Source of the DNA: Paludibacter sp. UBA6032
GTDB taxonomy: Bacteria; Bacteroidota; Bacteroidia; Bacteroidales; Paludibacteraceae
Length of the DNA stretch: 64,000 bases
Assembly (NCBI GenBank): GCA_002427885.1
Contig: DIZI01000030.1
Coordinates: 41,580-105,579 of the forward strand
Direction: 5' to 3'
Part shown: positions 1-9,549 of the stretch, in pieces
How the letters are laid out: every line of letters begins with the position of its first letter
How positions within the stretch are numbered: the stretch's first letter is position 1
Translations under genes and position numbers: made by a program
The notes under the pieces: model-generated
What the model was told of the DNA's origin: nothing
Databases searched by the model: none
What the model saw: only the letters and a program-made list of their open reading frames with translations

Positions 1-162
1 AGCATAGGCAGCATAAAAGGAAGTTTCAACGGAATGATTAAAGAACGTAACATCAACATTATACTCGTAGACTTAAACCATCCTGTTGGAATCGATGCAA
101 CTTCAAAAGATTTTAAGTCAGTAAAATACACAGGAATAAATGCCAGCATAAAGCTAAACTAA
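1..162 (+). CDS. 3' end of an unidentified gene (partial)
   Basis: Frame 1 is open from the first base to a TAA at 160-162, giving a 53-residue C-terminus rich in beta-strand-like alternation (for example IILVDLNHPVG and VKYTGINASIKLN). It lies about 100 bp upstream of SusC on the same strand, so it may be the last part of a secreted carbohydrate-active enzyme or another member of the same locus. The family cannot be named from so short a piece. Confidence 0.5.
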   Translation, partial: SIGSIKGSFNGMIKERNINIILVDLNHPVGIDATSKDFKSVKYTGINASIKLN

Positions 163-259
163 TTTGGCTTAACGACAATATCTAAAGTAAGGAGTCGTTT
201 TCTTCGAACTTTATATATTTACAATTAACAAAACAACTAACTTTAAATTAACAAGAATT

Positions 260-3200
260 ATGAATGAAAAACAGATGATTCAAACTGTTCGACGGGTAAC
301 GCATAACCTAATGAACAAGTACGTAATCCTCGTGTTGATGGTATGTTCATTTGGACTAGCCACTGCACAAAAAACAGATGGAAAAGTTTCCGGAATCGTA
401 TTATCGGATAAAGATGGCGAGCCACTTATTGGCGTTAGCGTTTCGATTAAAGGAACTACAGAAGGAACAATTACAGATTTCAATGGTGCATTTACTATTG
501 ATGCTAAAACAGGTGAAACCCTGCTGTTTTCGTACATTGGTTATTTAGCTCAGGAACAAAAAGTGACAGGAGCTAAAATGAGTGTCCGTTTACAAGAAGA
601 CACCAAGCTTCTGGATGAAGTAGTAGTTGTGGGTTATGGGGTTCAAAAGAAGAAGCTGAATACCGGTGCAACTCTACAAATAAAGGGGGATGAATTAGCT
701 AAAATGAATACGACCAACCCTTTGCAAGCTTTGCAAGGTAAAACTCCGGGTGTAAGTATTTCATCAACTTCCGGACAGCCAGGATCTGACATGAAAGTGA
801 CTATCCGTGGTTTGGGAACAACAGGGAATTCAGGGCCATTATACATTATAGATGGAATTGAAGGAGATATTACAACGTTAAATGCATCTGATATTCAATC
901 GATTGATGTATTAAAAGATGCTGCTTCTGCAGCTATTTATGGTTCACAGGCTGCCAATGGAGTTATCCTGGTAACAACTAAACAAGGAACTAAAGGTAAA
1001 AGTCAGGTATCATTTGACGCATATTTCGGAGTTCAAAATGTTGAACGTCAAGTGCCTTTATTGAACGCACAGGAATATAAAATGATTATGGATGAACAGC
1101 AGATTAACTCTGGGCTTTCACCATTTAACTGGGCTTCAAAGGGTTCAAAGGACTTTGCAGATACCGACTGGATCGGGCAAATGATTAAAAAGGATGCTAA
1201 AACTCAAAATTACTCCCTGAATATTACAGGCGGCTCCGAAACTTCAACTTATGCCATGTCATTAAGTTACAATTCACAGGAAGGTATCATTGGTGGTTCG
1301 TCTGTGTCTAACTACGAACGTTATGGTGCCCGTGTGAATACTGAACATAAATTATATAAAAATGTACTTGTTGTTGGTCAGCACTTAAATTTCAATTATA
1401 TCAATACTGTGGGTATTGCTGTAGGAAATCAGTGGGGTAATACATTACGTGGTGCTTTCGGCACGTCTCCACTAGCACCTGTATATAGCGACAATAATAT
1501 GTATAATAGTCCTTATAACGACACAAGCAATTCTTTATGGAATAAGACAGAAGGTAATCCTTATGGTGCAATGATGACAAATACAAATAATCTGACTTCA
1601 AATCAAAAACTTTTAGGTGATGTTTATGCAGTACTTCAACCGATTAAGAACCTGAAAATTAGATCAACACTTGGAATTAACTATTATGGTTCAAACTACC
1701 ATGATTTTAGCCCGATATATCAATTCTCAGTTTATTCTTACAATAAAGACCACGAAACTGTTACCCAGAGAATGAGCAGTGGCAGCACCCTAACATGGTC
1801 AAATACTGCAAGTTATGATTTTAATATAAACGAAGATCATGCTTTCAATGCTTTAATAGGTACTGAAGCCGTAAAATACCAGGGTGTAGGTATGTCTGCA
1901 AGCAACTGGAATCTGGTGCCACAAATGGATGATTTTAATCATGCCTATTTAGATAATACGACTGGAAAAGCTCATCTTGATACGGATGGCAAAACAGTTA
2001 TCGAGACACGTACTTTAGGAGGTGCTCCGTCTGCAGATTATAGCCGCCTTTCATATTTCGGAAGATTGGGTTACAACTATAAGGAAAAATATCTGTTGAA
2101 CGCAACAGTAAGAGCAGATGGATCTTCAAAATTTGCTTCAGGTCATCGTTGGGGATACTTCCCATCTGTATCTGCCGGTTGGACAATTAGCAATGAGTCG
2201 TTTATGGCTTCTACAACCGACTGGCTCGATCAGTTGAAGTTACGCGCAAGCTGGGGACAAGTAGGTAATCAGGATATTGGCGATTATAAATATGCAGCTC
2301 TTATCAGCACTTCAACAGCTGTAAGTGGTAGCAATCCGGCAGCATTTTACGATTTTGGAAATTCAGGAGTGAATACAGCCGGTGCTTATCAGAGAGAAAT
2401 GCCTAATAAAGACTTGAAATGGGAGGCTTCCGAACAAACAAATATCGGGGTTGATGCCCGTTTCTTGAAAAACCGTTTATCTTTAACCGGAGATTTCTAT
2501 ATTAAAACCAGCAAAGACTGGTTGGTGCAAAGTCCTCTTAATGTAACTTCCGGATTTGATAGCTGGTTGATTAATGGTGGTAATGTAAAAAACACAGGTA
2601 TTGAATTGTCATTAACATGGAATGACAATATCGGTGATTTCAAGTACAATATTGGAGTAAATGGTGCTTATAATAAAAATGTTGTAGGTGAGATTCCAAC
2701 CGTAGATGGTATTATTCACGGACAAACCAATATGTTGTACGCCAACTCAGAGGAATTCTATCGTGCTGAAAACGGACATTCTCTTGGATATTTCTGGGGA
2801 TACCAAACCGATGGACTTTTTCAAAGCGAAGCTGATATTGCTTCATGGAAAGCTGGTGGAAAAGGAATTTTACAGTCAGAAGTACAACCGGGTGATGTGA
2901 AATACGTTGATCAGAATCATGATGGTGTTATTGATACCAAAGATAAAGTTGATTTAGGCAATGGTAGACCTACATTTACCGGAGGTTTAACAATGGGCTT
3001 TGAGTACAAAAACTTTGATTTTAGTGTAAATGCTGCCGGTGCATTTGGCAACAAAATTGTTCAGGCTTATGGACAGAATGGTGGACAATCGAACTATACA
3101 ACAGAGATTCTGAACCGTTGGACAGGTGAAGGAACATCAAACCGTATTCCACGTGTGACAGTTAATAACATTAACTGGGTGTTCTCAGATCTTTATCTTC

Positions 3201-3445
3201 ATGCAGGAGATTATTTACGTATCAGCAATATTAGCCTTGGTTACGACTTTGCCAAACTCGTTCATATGAAAGCAATCAGCCAGTGCCGTATATATGGTTC
3301 AGTACAGAATGCGTTCACATTCACCAAGTACAATGGAATGGATCCGGAAATTGGATATGGTGTAGACAGCTGGGTTTCCGGAGTTGATTTAGGATATTAT
3401 CCACGTCCGAGAACTGTACTGGTAGGAGTTAATCTTAAATTTTAA
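260..3445 (+). CDS. SusC/RagA-family TonB-linked outer membrane transporter
   Basis: Outer-membrane beta-barrel that imports oligosaccharides with a SusD lid, powered by TonB. The 1061 residues show a signal peptide (about 18-36, ending ATAQ), a carboxypeptidase-regulatory-like domain (about 41-115, GKVSGIVL...GEPLIGVSV), a TonB-box-like LDEVVVVGYG near 120, a plug with VTIRGLG and PLYIIDGI followed by DVLKDAASAAIYGSQAANGVILVTTK, a long barrel, and a terminal beta-strand ending LVGVNLKF. An internal ATG at 311 sits just before the hydrophobic signal and could be the true start. SusD follows after 22 bp, so the two are co-transcribed. Substrate is unknown; the nearby GH2 gene and GH5 remnant suggest a plant beta-glycan. 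Confidence 0.97.
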   Translation: MNEKQMIQTVRRVTHNLMNKYVILVLMVCSFGLATAQKTDGKVSGIVLSDKDGEPLIGVSVSIKGTTEGTITDFNGAFTIDAKTGETLLFSYIGYLAQEQKVTGAKMSVRLQEDTKLLDEVVVVGYGVQKKKLNTGATLQIKGDELAKMNTTNPLQALQGKTPGVSISSTSGQPGSDMKVTIRGLGTTGNSGPLYIIDGIEGDITTLNASDIQSIDVLKDAASAAIYGSQAANGVILVTTKQGTKGKSQVSFDAYFGVQNVERQVPLLNAQEYKMIMDEQQINSGLSPFNWASKGSKDFADTDWIGQMIKKDAKTQNYSLNITGGSETSTYAMSLSYNSQEGIIGGSSVSNYERYGARVNTEHKLYKNVLVVGQHLNFNYINTVGIAVGNQWGNTLRGAFGTSPLAPVYSDNNMYNSPYNDTSNSLWNKTEGNPYGAMMTNTNNLTSNQKLLGDVYAVLQPIKNLKIRSTLGINYYGSNYHDFSPIYQFSVYSYNKDHETVTQRMSSGSTLTWSNTASYDFNINEDHAFNALIGTEAVKYQGVGMSASNWNLVPQMDDFNHAYLDNTTGKAHLDTDGKTVIETRTLGGAPSADYSRLSYFGRLGYNYKEKYLLNATVRADGSSKFASGHRWGYFPSVSAGWTISNESFMASTTDWLDQLKLRASWGQVGNQDIGDYKYAALISTSTAVSGSNPAAFYDFGNSGVNTAGAYQREMPNKDLKWEASEQTNIGVDARFLKNRLSLTGDFYIKTSKDWLVQSPLNVTSGFDSWLINGGNVKNTGIELSLTWNDNIGDFKYNIGVNGAYNKNVVGEIPTVDGIIHGQTNMLYANSEEFYRAENGHSLGYFWGYQTDGLFQSEADIASWKAGGKGILQSEVQPGDVKYVDQNHDGVIDTKDKVDLGNGRPTFTGGLTMGFEYKNFDFSVNAAGAFGNKIVQAYGQNGGQSNYTTEILNRWTGEGTSNRIPRVTVNNINWVFSDLYLHAGDYLRISNISLGYDFAKLVHMKAISQCRIYGSVQNAFTFTKYNGMDPEIGYGVDSWVSGVDLGYYPRPRTVLVGVNLKF

Positions 3446-3467
3446 ATACTTTTAAATACACATTATT

Positions 3468-5123
3468 ATGAAGAGATTCAAATTAAATATACTGATAGCA
3501 GGGGTATTGACCCTCGGTCTTTTTTCGTCATGTTCAGATAGTTTTCTGAATTCAGTACCGAAAACAAGCCTTCTTGATGAGAACTTTTATAAAACGGAAG
3601 CCGATGCCGAAATGGCACTGGTGGGATGTTACGATGGATATCAACTTACAGGCACCGGATTTCCTATTTATTTGGAATCTGAAGTTGCATCCGACGAATG
3701 TTTTGGTGGTACAGGAGCTAATGATGGCAGGGGTTATCAAATGATCGACCGGTTAGATAAAAGCCAGTCGACGTCAGATAACAATGTTTTCAATGATACC
3801 TGGGGTAAATATTATAAAGGTATTTTCCGTTGCAATAATTTGTTGCAAAAACTTCCAACTATTGCAACATGGAAATCTTCTAAAGATTCGGTAAATACAA
3901 TTACTAAAAATCGAATCGAAGGAGAAACACGTTTTTTACGTGCAATTATGTACTTTGATCTTGTACGCATGTTTGAAAATATTCCTTTATTGACAGAACC
4001 AACAACAGCAGTTGTTCCTCAGGCTGATCCTACGGATGTATATAAACTGATTGTAAGCGACTTGAGTTTTGCCGCAAAAAATATTCCGGCTGATGCTTAT
4101 CCGAAAGCTCAGGCAGCAACAAACGACGGACGTGTTACACGCTATGCAGCTGAGGCATTATTAGCCCGGGTATATTTGTTCTATACAGGTTACTACGCTA
4201 AAGACGACCTTGGGGTAACAAAGCAAAATGTATTGGATGGACTTGAAGATGTTATTACCAGCAATGAATTCGATACTATACCTTATAAATCACAATGGCC
4301 GGCCTCAAGTTATATTCGGGTGGATTCTACCAATACATTGAATAAATCAGGTTTTGCAGGTAAAGGAAACAAAGAAGTTGTATTTGCTGAAAAATTCAAC
4401 AGTACATCAGATTATAATGGCATGTCAGATGGAAACGGCTCCATTGTAATGATGGGTATGCGTAATACAAACTTCTCACCTTATGGAAAAGGTTGGGGTG
4501 CATGTACGGTTAATCCTCAATTTGTAAATGCATTTGTTTCAGGTGACAAACGCAGAACAGCTTCTGTGATTGATCTTGCTAATGAAAAAGATAAAGATGG
4601 TAAAACCATCGAAAGCTTTTTTAATATACCTGATCAACGTGAATACACGGGTTATACGGTAAAGAAATACAGTCCAACAGCTTTACCTGATGGAACTTCA
4701 GACACAGGCGGGACAAAAGATTTCCAACAATCACAGGGTCAGGATTATGTACAAATCCGCTATGCTGATGTCCTTTTAATGGCTGCTGAACTTGGTTCTC
4801 CTAATGCAGTTGCCTATTTCAATAAAGTTCATACACGTGCCGGTTTACCTGCTGTAGCATCCGTTTCCCTGAGTGATATCCAAACAGAGCGTCGTTTTGA
4901 GTTCGCATTTGAAGGTATCCGTTATTGGGATTTATTGCGTACGGGGATAGATAATGCCGCTAATACAATTGCGGCTTGTGCCCAGACCGTTAAGAGTGCT
5001 GGCGTAGACGACCATGTTACTTATGATATAAATAAAATCAAAGCCACCAGAGGCTTTATGCAGATTCCCGATACTCAAATAACACTTTCGGGTGGAGTAT
5101 TGAAACAAAATTCAGGTTGGTAA
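3468..5123 (+). CDS. SusD/RagB-family glycan-binding lipoprotein
   Basis: Cell-surface lipoprotein that caps the SusC channel and binds the glycan. It has 551 residues with a lipobox FSSC (Cys22), the SusD N-terminal segment (SFLNSVPKTSLLDENFYKTEADAEMAL), TPR-like helices (GETRFLRAIMYFDLVRMFE; ALLARVYLF) and the C-terminal RagB signature QTERRFEFAFEGIRYWDLLRTG. Length and order are typical. It lies 22 bp after SusC and 24 bp before the next lipoprotein. Confidence 0.97.
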   Translation: MKRFKLNILIAGVLTLGLFSSCSDSFLNSVPKTSLLDENFYKTEADAEMALVGCYDGYQLTGTGFPIYLESEVASDECFGGTGANDGRGYQMIDRLDKSQSTSDNNVFNDTWGKYYKGIFRCNNLLQKLPTIATWKSSKDSVNTITKNRIEGETRFLRAIMYFDLVRMFENIPLLTEPTTAVVPQADPTDVYKLIVSDLSFAAKNIPADAYPKAQAATNDGRVTRYAAEALLARVYLFYTGYYAKDDLGVTKQNVLDGLEDVITSNEFDTIPYKSQWPASSYIRVDSTNTLNKSGFAGKGNKEVVFAEKFNSTSDYNGMSDGNGSIVMMGMRNTNFSPYGKGWGACTVNPQFVNAFVSGDKRRTASVIDLANEKDKDGKTIESFFNIPDQREYTGYTVKKYSPTALPDGTSDTGGTKDFQQSQGQDYVQIRYADVLLMAAELGSPNAVAYFNKVHTRAGLPAVASVSLSDIQTERRFEFAFEGIRYWDLLRTGIDNAANTIAACAQTVKSAGVDDHVTYDINKIKATRGFMQIPDTQITLSGGVLKQNSGW

Positions 5124-5147
5124 AATAAACTTTAAATGATAATTATT

Positions 5148-5966
5148 ATGAACAAAATATTTAAATTATTTTCAATATTGTCGTTGGTGACAATTGTATT
5201 TTTTGCGTGTACACCTGATGAATATCAATTAAAAGCACCATTGGATAAAAGTGCAGTGAAATTCTCGGTGACAGTGGATGCTACAAATCCAAATAAATTT
5301 ATACTGAAGAGTGAAACCCCCAATGCGCAGCCATTCTGGGTAACGCCCGTAGGAACATCCGTTAAATTGAATGATACGATTGTTATTCCATTTCCCGGAA
5401 AAGATACTATTATGTACAGTGTGGAAACTCCCGGTGGAATTGTTACTGCCGAACCTTATGCTTTCGAAGTTACAACCATTGATGCAGCGTATGTAAGCGG
5501 GCAAATGTGGACTGATCTTACCGGTGGAATTGGAAAATCAAAAACCTGGGTTCTTGATCTGGATGCTAACGGAGTAAGCAAGTATTTCACTAGTCCAATT
5601 TATTTTGGTGGTACAGGTTGGGAATGGGATCCTTCTTTTGCAGACATAGGTTGGGCTGGAGTTTCAAAGGGTGATTATGGCACCATGACTTTTGATTTAA
5701 TAGGCAATGCTAATTTCAAATGTGACAATAAAATGTTCCCGGATTTATCTGGAACCGGTAAATTTATGTTGTTCCCAAATACAAATCAGATAATAACCTA
5801 TGGGGCACAATTTATACATGACAAAGCACAAGGTGTTCTTAATTGGAACGCAAAAATGACAATCCAATCGATTACTGCCGACCATATGCAAGTTCAGGCG
5901 GTAACAGGTGCTGGTGCCTGGACTATATACAACTATATTTCTAAGGATTATTACGATTCTCATTAA
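5148..5966 (+). CDS. SusE/SusF-like surface glycan-binding lipoprotein
   Basis: Third gene of the SusCD operon. About 272 residues with a lipoprotein signal (VFFACTPDEY) followed by beta-rich sequence: an Ig-like stretch (KFILKSETPNAQPFWVTP) and a C-terminal part with many aromatic residues (YFGGTGWEWDPSFADIGW) of the kind that form sugar platforms. An in-frame ATG at 5136 precedes the chosen start, but 5148 sits in the same AATTATTATG context as the other starts of the operon. The role as surface glycan-binding protein is inferred from position, export signal and aromatic content; no named family is certain. Confidence 0.75.
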   Translation: MNKIFKLFSILSLVTIVFFACTPDEYQLKAPLDKSAVKFSVTVDATNPNKFILKSETPNAQPFWVTPVGTSVKLNDTIVIPFPGKDTIMYSVETPGGIVTAEPYAFEVTTIDAAYVSGQMWTDLTGGIGKSKTWVLDLDANGVSKYFTSPIYFGGTGWEWDPSFADIGWAGVSKGDYGTMTFDLIGNANFKCDNKMFPDLSGTGKFMLFPNTNQIITYGAQFIHDKAQGVLNWNAKMTIQSITADHMQVQAVTGAGAWTIYNYISKDYYDSH

Positions 5967-5995
5967 TTAATAGTATTAGTGGATTATTAGTGAAT

Positions 5996-6042
5996 GAGGC
6001 TGATTGTTCCGATTACACGGACGCAGTCAGCCTCAACTTTTT
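5996..6042 (+). terminator. Intrinsic terminator of the SusCD operon
   Basis: Perfect 8-bp stem GAGGCTGA (5996-6003) with TCAGCCTC (6027-6034), followed by a T-rich run. It ends transcription before the GH5 remnant. Confidence 0.75.
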
Positions 6043-6056
6043 AAAATCCGGAATGA

Positions 6057-6335
6057 ATCTTTAGTGTTTTGAAAAAGAAACAGTCTACCGATAAAGGCAT
6101 ACCTGTTGTTATCGGTGAATTTGGAGCTATGCAACGTACTAATTTAACCGGTGATGCATTGAAACTTCATTTAGCATCCAGGGCATATTACTTTAAATAT
6201 GTTTCAAAACAAGCGATAGCAAATGGAATGTTCGCATTTTTCCGGGATACCGGTGGATTAATCAACAGAAATAATTATACAGTATCCGATCAGCAAGCAT
6301 TGGATGCGTTGATACAGGGAGCAACAGGCTTGTAA
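6057..6335 (+). pseudogene. Decayed C-terminal remnant of a GH5 glycoside hydrolase
   Basis: About 90 codons matching the end of family 5 endoglucanase/mannanase TIM barrels. It contains GIPVVIGEFGA (the GEFG glutamate is the family nucleophile), HLASRAYYFKYV and DQQALDALIQGA. There is no ATG start: the frame opens after a TGA at 6054 with only a TTG at 6069, and the first two thirds of the barrel, including the acid/base glutamate, are missing. The usually conserved Trp in the last strand (FxWDTG) reads FFRDTG with codon CGG, one base from TGG, consistent with drift. A terminator separates it from the SusCD operon, so it is probably untranscribed. Confidence 0.75.
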
Positions 6336-6385
6336 ATTAATTAAGATTAGTTTTCTCAAGAATAGATGTTAGTTTTTTAGTGAAG

Positions 6386-6427
6386 AATCCCCTGACTGTT
6401 TAAAACTTGTCAGGGGATTTTATTTTG
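6386..6427. terminator. Bidirectional terminator between the SusCD locus and GH2
   Basis: Perfect 11-bp stem AATCCCCTGAC (6386-6396) with GTCAGGGGATT (6409-6419), T-rich on the plus side and A-rich upstream. It can serve the leftward GH2 gene ending at 6467. Confidence 0.85.
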
Positions 6428-6466
6428 CAGGTTTCCTGCATTACATGAAATCAATTAAGGATTTAT

Positions 6467-8968
6467 TCATTTACAGGTAATTTCAACTTGTTGTGTTGGC
6501 AATCCTTCTACAGACCCTTTCAGAACAATGTTTCCTGCTTTTCCGTTATTTTGTACAATGGCCAGGCATTTACCGTAAAACAGATGACGTTCCGGTTTTT
6601 TAAGCGATACATGATCGTTCTGATCGCCATTATCGGTTCCGGCAATAAAACCATTTCCTTCAACAGTGAATTTTACCAATTGATTGGCTAGCGGTGAAGC
6701 ATTTCCATCTTTATCCAGCAATTCAACTGTTACAAAGGATAGATCTTCTCCATCCGCTTTTATAGTTTGACGATCGGCAGTCAGACGAATACTTACCGGC
6801 TCGCCGGCGGTTTTAATTTCACGGGTCAAAACTTCTTTTCCATCTTTACGTGAAACTGCCTTCAATGTTCCGGGAGTATAAGGAACCCGCCACATGACAT
6901 GCATGGCATCGCCCTGTTTGCTTCGTTTCCCAAGCGATACGCCATTCAGATATAATTCCACTTCGTCGGCATGATTGAAGTAAGCCCACACATCAATGGT
7001 ATCGCCCACTTTCCAGTTCCAATGCGGGAAAATATGCAAAACATCTTTGTCGGTCCATTCACTTTGATATAAATAATAAACGTCTTTTGGGAAACCGGCT
7101 AAATCGATTATTCCAAAGAATGAACTGCGCGATGGCCACCAGTAAGGTGTCGGTTCGCCCAGGTAATCAAATCCCGTCCAGATAAATTGTCCGGCAATAT
7201 GATCGTATTTATCAACAATTTTCAAATTATTTTCGTGCGTTGAACCCCAGGGAGCCCGACTGTTATCGTAAGCAGAACATTGTTGTGTTGGATTGCTATA
7301 AGGAACATCCCAGCGTTTTGGAGCTACAATAATACTGTCGGAAGGATTCACGTAATATCCTCGTGTCTGAAGCGACGAAACCGATTCGGTAACAATAAAA
7401 GGAGTAGTCGGATAACGTTTGGTAATACCTGCATATTCAGCTTCATGATAATTAAATCCGATCAGATCCAACGCCCCCGATTGAAACAAGGGGTTTTTAT
7501 CATCGGTTCCGTTGCACGCTGCAGTTACCGGTCGCGTGGGGTCTACTGATTTTGTTATATCAACCAGATGCCGGGTTAATAAGGCATTTTTGCCCAGTTT
7601 CCCAAGTTTTACATCATCGGTTATATTTACTTTTTTATTATTCAACGCAATATTGGCTTGCTGTAAATCTACGTCTTCAGCCGGAGTATCACCCCATTGT
7701 TCACCCACTTCATTACCAATACTCCAGATAAATACCGAAGGATGATTGCGGTCACGGGTAATTTGATCTACCAGATCACGTTTATGCCATTTCTCAAAAT
7801 CGGACGCATAATCGTAAGTTGTCTTCTTTTTCAGCCACATATCAAAGGCTTCATCCATAACTACAAAGCCCATGCGATCACAAAGAGCGAGTAATTCGGG
7901 TGCCGGAGGATTGTGCGAAGTACGAATACCGTTTACACCCATTCCTTTCAGTATTTCCAACTGGCGTTGTATGGCACGTTCGTTAACTGCAGCTCCCAAT
8001 GCTCCCAAATCGTGGTGATCGCAGACTCCGTTTATCTTTACATGTTTTCCATTCAGGAAAAATCCTTTGTTTACGTCAAAAGTAAACGAGCGGATTCCAA
8101 CCGTCGATTCATATTCATCGGTTTGAATGCCAAAAATATTAAGCCGGGTAACTATTTTATATAAATATGGATCCTCTAAATTCCATAAATGCGGAGCTTT
8201 AACCACTATATTTTGTAAGTATTTATTTGAACTTCCGGTATTCACCATGAATGATCCGCTGATTTTGGATACTAATTGGTTATTCGCATCATACAACGAT
8301 TGTTCAACACCAACCGATTGCGCAAGTTTCATCGCATTCGTTACTGTTGTTTGAATGGATATTACAGCGCTATCGGCGTTAATAAGCGGAGTAGTTACAT
8401 AAGTTCCCCATTGATCCACATAAACAGGATGGGTTATAAGCAGGCGGACATTCCGGTAAATTCCCGAACCGGAATACCAGCGTGAATTGGGTTGTTTCGA
8501 GTTATCAACCTTCACGGCAATAACATTGTTTGAACCGAATTTCAAAAATGGAGTCAGCTCATAACCAAAAGAAATATACCCGTTTGGACGTTTCCCCAGA
8601 AAGTGACCATTAATCCAGACTTCACTGTTGCGATACACACCATCGAACTCGATAAATACTTTTCTGTTTCTAAGTGATTTATCAACCGAAAATGTTTTAC
8701 GATACCAGCCCAGGCCTCCGGGAAGGGCACCTCCTCCGGGCGAAGCGGGAAAATCTTTTCCAAAATCGGATTCAATACTCCAGTCGTGTGGAAGATTAAG
8801 TTTTCTCCAGGAACTGTCGTCGAACGTTTTTGCTGAAGCATTCAGGGTGCTGTCTGCCAGAATAAATTTCCAGTCATTGTTGAAGTTTTCAACTTCACGG
8901 GTATTCTTTGCGATAAGGCTTGTACTGAAAAAAAGAAGCAATGCAACTGTAAATTTTAGAATTTTCAT
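6467..8968 (-). CDS. GH2 family glycoside hydrolase (beta-galactosidase-type)
   Basis: Exported exo-glycosidase that removes non-reducing beta-linked sugars (family knowledge: galactose most often). 833 residues: signal peptide 1-20, GH2 sugar-binding jelly roll about 25-185, Ig-like domain about 190-298, TIM barrel about 300-600, then DUF4982-like and Ig-like C-terminal domains (VYLNGVSLGKRSKQGD; RLTADRQTIKADGEDLSFVTV). The acid/base is Glu420 in FIWSIGNE and the probable nucleophile is Glu528 in FIVTESV. RTSHNPPAPELL is the usual GH2 loop. It converges on the SusCD locus and probably acts on the same glycan. Other possible specificities are glucuronidase or mannosidase. Confidence 0.93.
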   Translation of the reverse strand: MKILKFTVALLLFFSTSLIAKNTREVENFNNDWKFILADSTLNASAKTFDDSSWRKLNLPHDWSIESDFGKDFPASPGGGALPGGLGWYRKTFSVDKSLRNRKVFIEFDGVYRNSEVWINGHFLGKRPNGYISFGYELTPFLKFGSNNVIAVKVDNSKQPNSRWYSGSGIYRNVRLLITHPVYVDQWGTYVTTPLINADSAVISIQTTVTNAMKLAQSVGVEQSLYDANNQLVSKISGSFMVNTGSSNKYLQNIVVKAPHLWNLEDPYLYKIVTRLNIFGIQTDEYESTVGIRSFTFDVNKGFFLNGKHVKINGVCDHHDLGALGAAVNERAIQRQLEILKGMGVNGIRTSHNPPAPELLALCDRMGFVVMDEAFDMWLKKKTTYDYASDFEKWHKRDLVDQITRDRNHPSVFIWSIGNEVGEQWGDTPAEDVDLQQANIALNNKKVNITDDVKLGKLGKNALLTRHLVDITKSVDPTRPVTAACNGTDDKNPLFQSGALDLIGFNYHEAEYAGITKRYPTTPFIVTESVSSLQTRGYYVNPSDSIIVAPKRWDVPYSNPTQQCSAYDNSRAPWGSTHENNLKIVDKYDHIAGQFIWTGFDYLGEPTPYWWPSRSSFFGIIDLAGFPKDVYYLYQSEWTDKDVLHIFPHWNWKVGDTIDVWAYFNHADEVELYLNGVSLGKRSKQGDAMHVMWRVPYTPGTLKAVSRKDGKEVLTREIKTAGEPVSIRLTADRQTIKADGEDLSFVTVELLDKDGNASPLANQLVKFTVEGNGFIAGTDNGDQNDHVSLKKPERHLFYGKCLAIVQNNGKAGNIVLKGSVEGLPTQQVEITCK

Positions 8969-9063
8969 GGGATATAATTTACGAATTTATAATTGGCCAA
9001 ATGGTGACCATCATTTATTAAAACTAAAGCCGAATATACATTTAAAGTGAAATAATGATTTTA

Positions 9064-9071
9064 CAAAAATA
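9064..9071 (-). promoter_or_regulatory. Putative -7 box for GH2
   Basis: CAAAAATA on the plus strand reads TATTTTTG on the minus strand, matching the Bacteroidota TAnnTTTG consensus, about 95 bp upstream of the GH2 start. Confidence 0.4.
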
Positions 9072-9472
9072 CGAAATTTTTCTTCCGAATGCTGACAATA
9101 AAAACTTGAATTAGGAGTAAAATGATTTTATTTAGGGTGTTGTTTGTATATTTAAGCGGAAAAATCATATTCGTGTTAATTTTACAGTATATTATTTCAA
9201 TAATACAGATTCGATTGACTCATTTTTAAAGCAACTGCATTTTTATACATCTTTAAATATTTTATACAATTTATTCATAATAACAGAAGAAACAGGTATA
9301 AAAGACATTTTAAAATGATATAGATAGTTGAAACAGTAAATTTAACGATTTATCGTCTTTTTAAAAGCTTGATTTCTATCAGGTATATTGTATATTTATT
9401 ACATTTGTGCGAAACATATACGGGAATAAAGAAATTTTTCTTTATTAACTTTTATACTAACAAAAAAAGTAG

Positions 9473-9480
9473 TACTTTTG
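9473..9480 (+). promoter_or_regulatory. Putative -7 box for pckA
   Basis: TACTTTTG fits TAnnTTTG and lies 70 bp before the pckA start, leaving a 5' leader of about 60 nt. Confidence 0.5.
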
Positions 9481-9549
9481 TCGCGTCTAAAAAGGTACAT
9501 AAAAAAGAGAGATTGTAAAAACAAAATAGAATCATTTAAATAAAAGAAA

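Larger units (their letters stand above)
8969..9549. other. Divergent intergenic region between GH2 and pckA
   Basis: 581 bp, very AT-rich, without a credible gene. It carries a leftward promoter box for GH2 near its left end and a rightward promoter box for pckA near its right end. Nothing else structured is seen. Confidence 0.6.

Noticed and set aside
8628..9050. 140-codon rightward frame opposite the GH2 start
   Set aside because: Antisense shadow of a clear GH2 gene; no conserved sequence.
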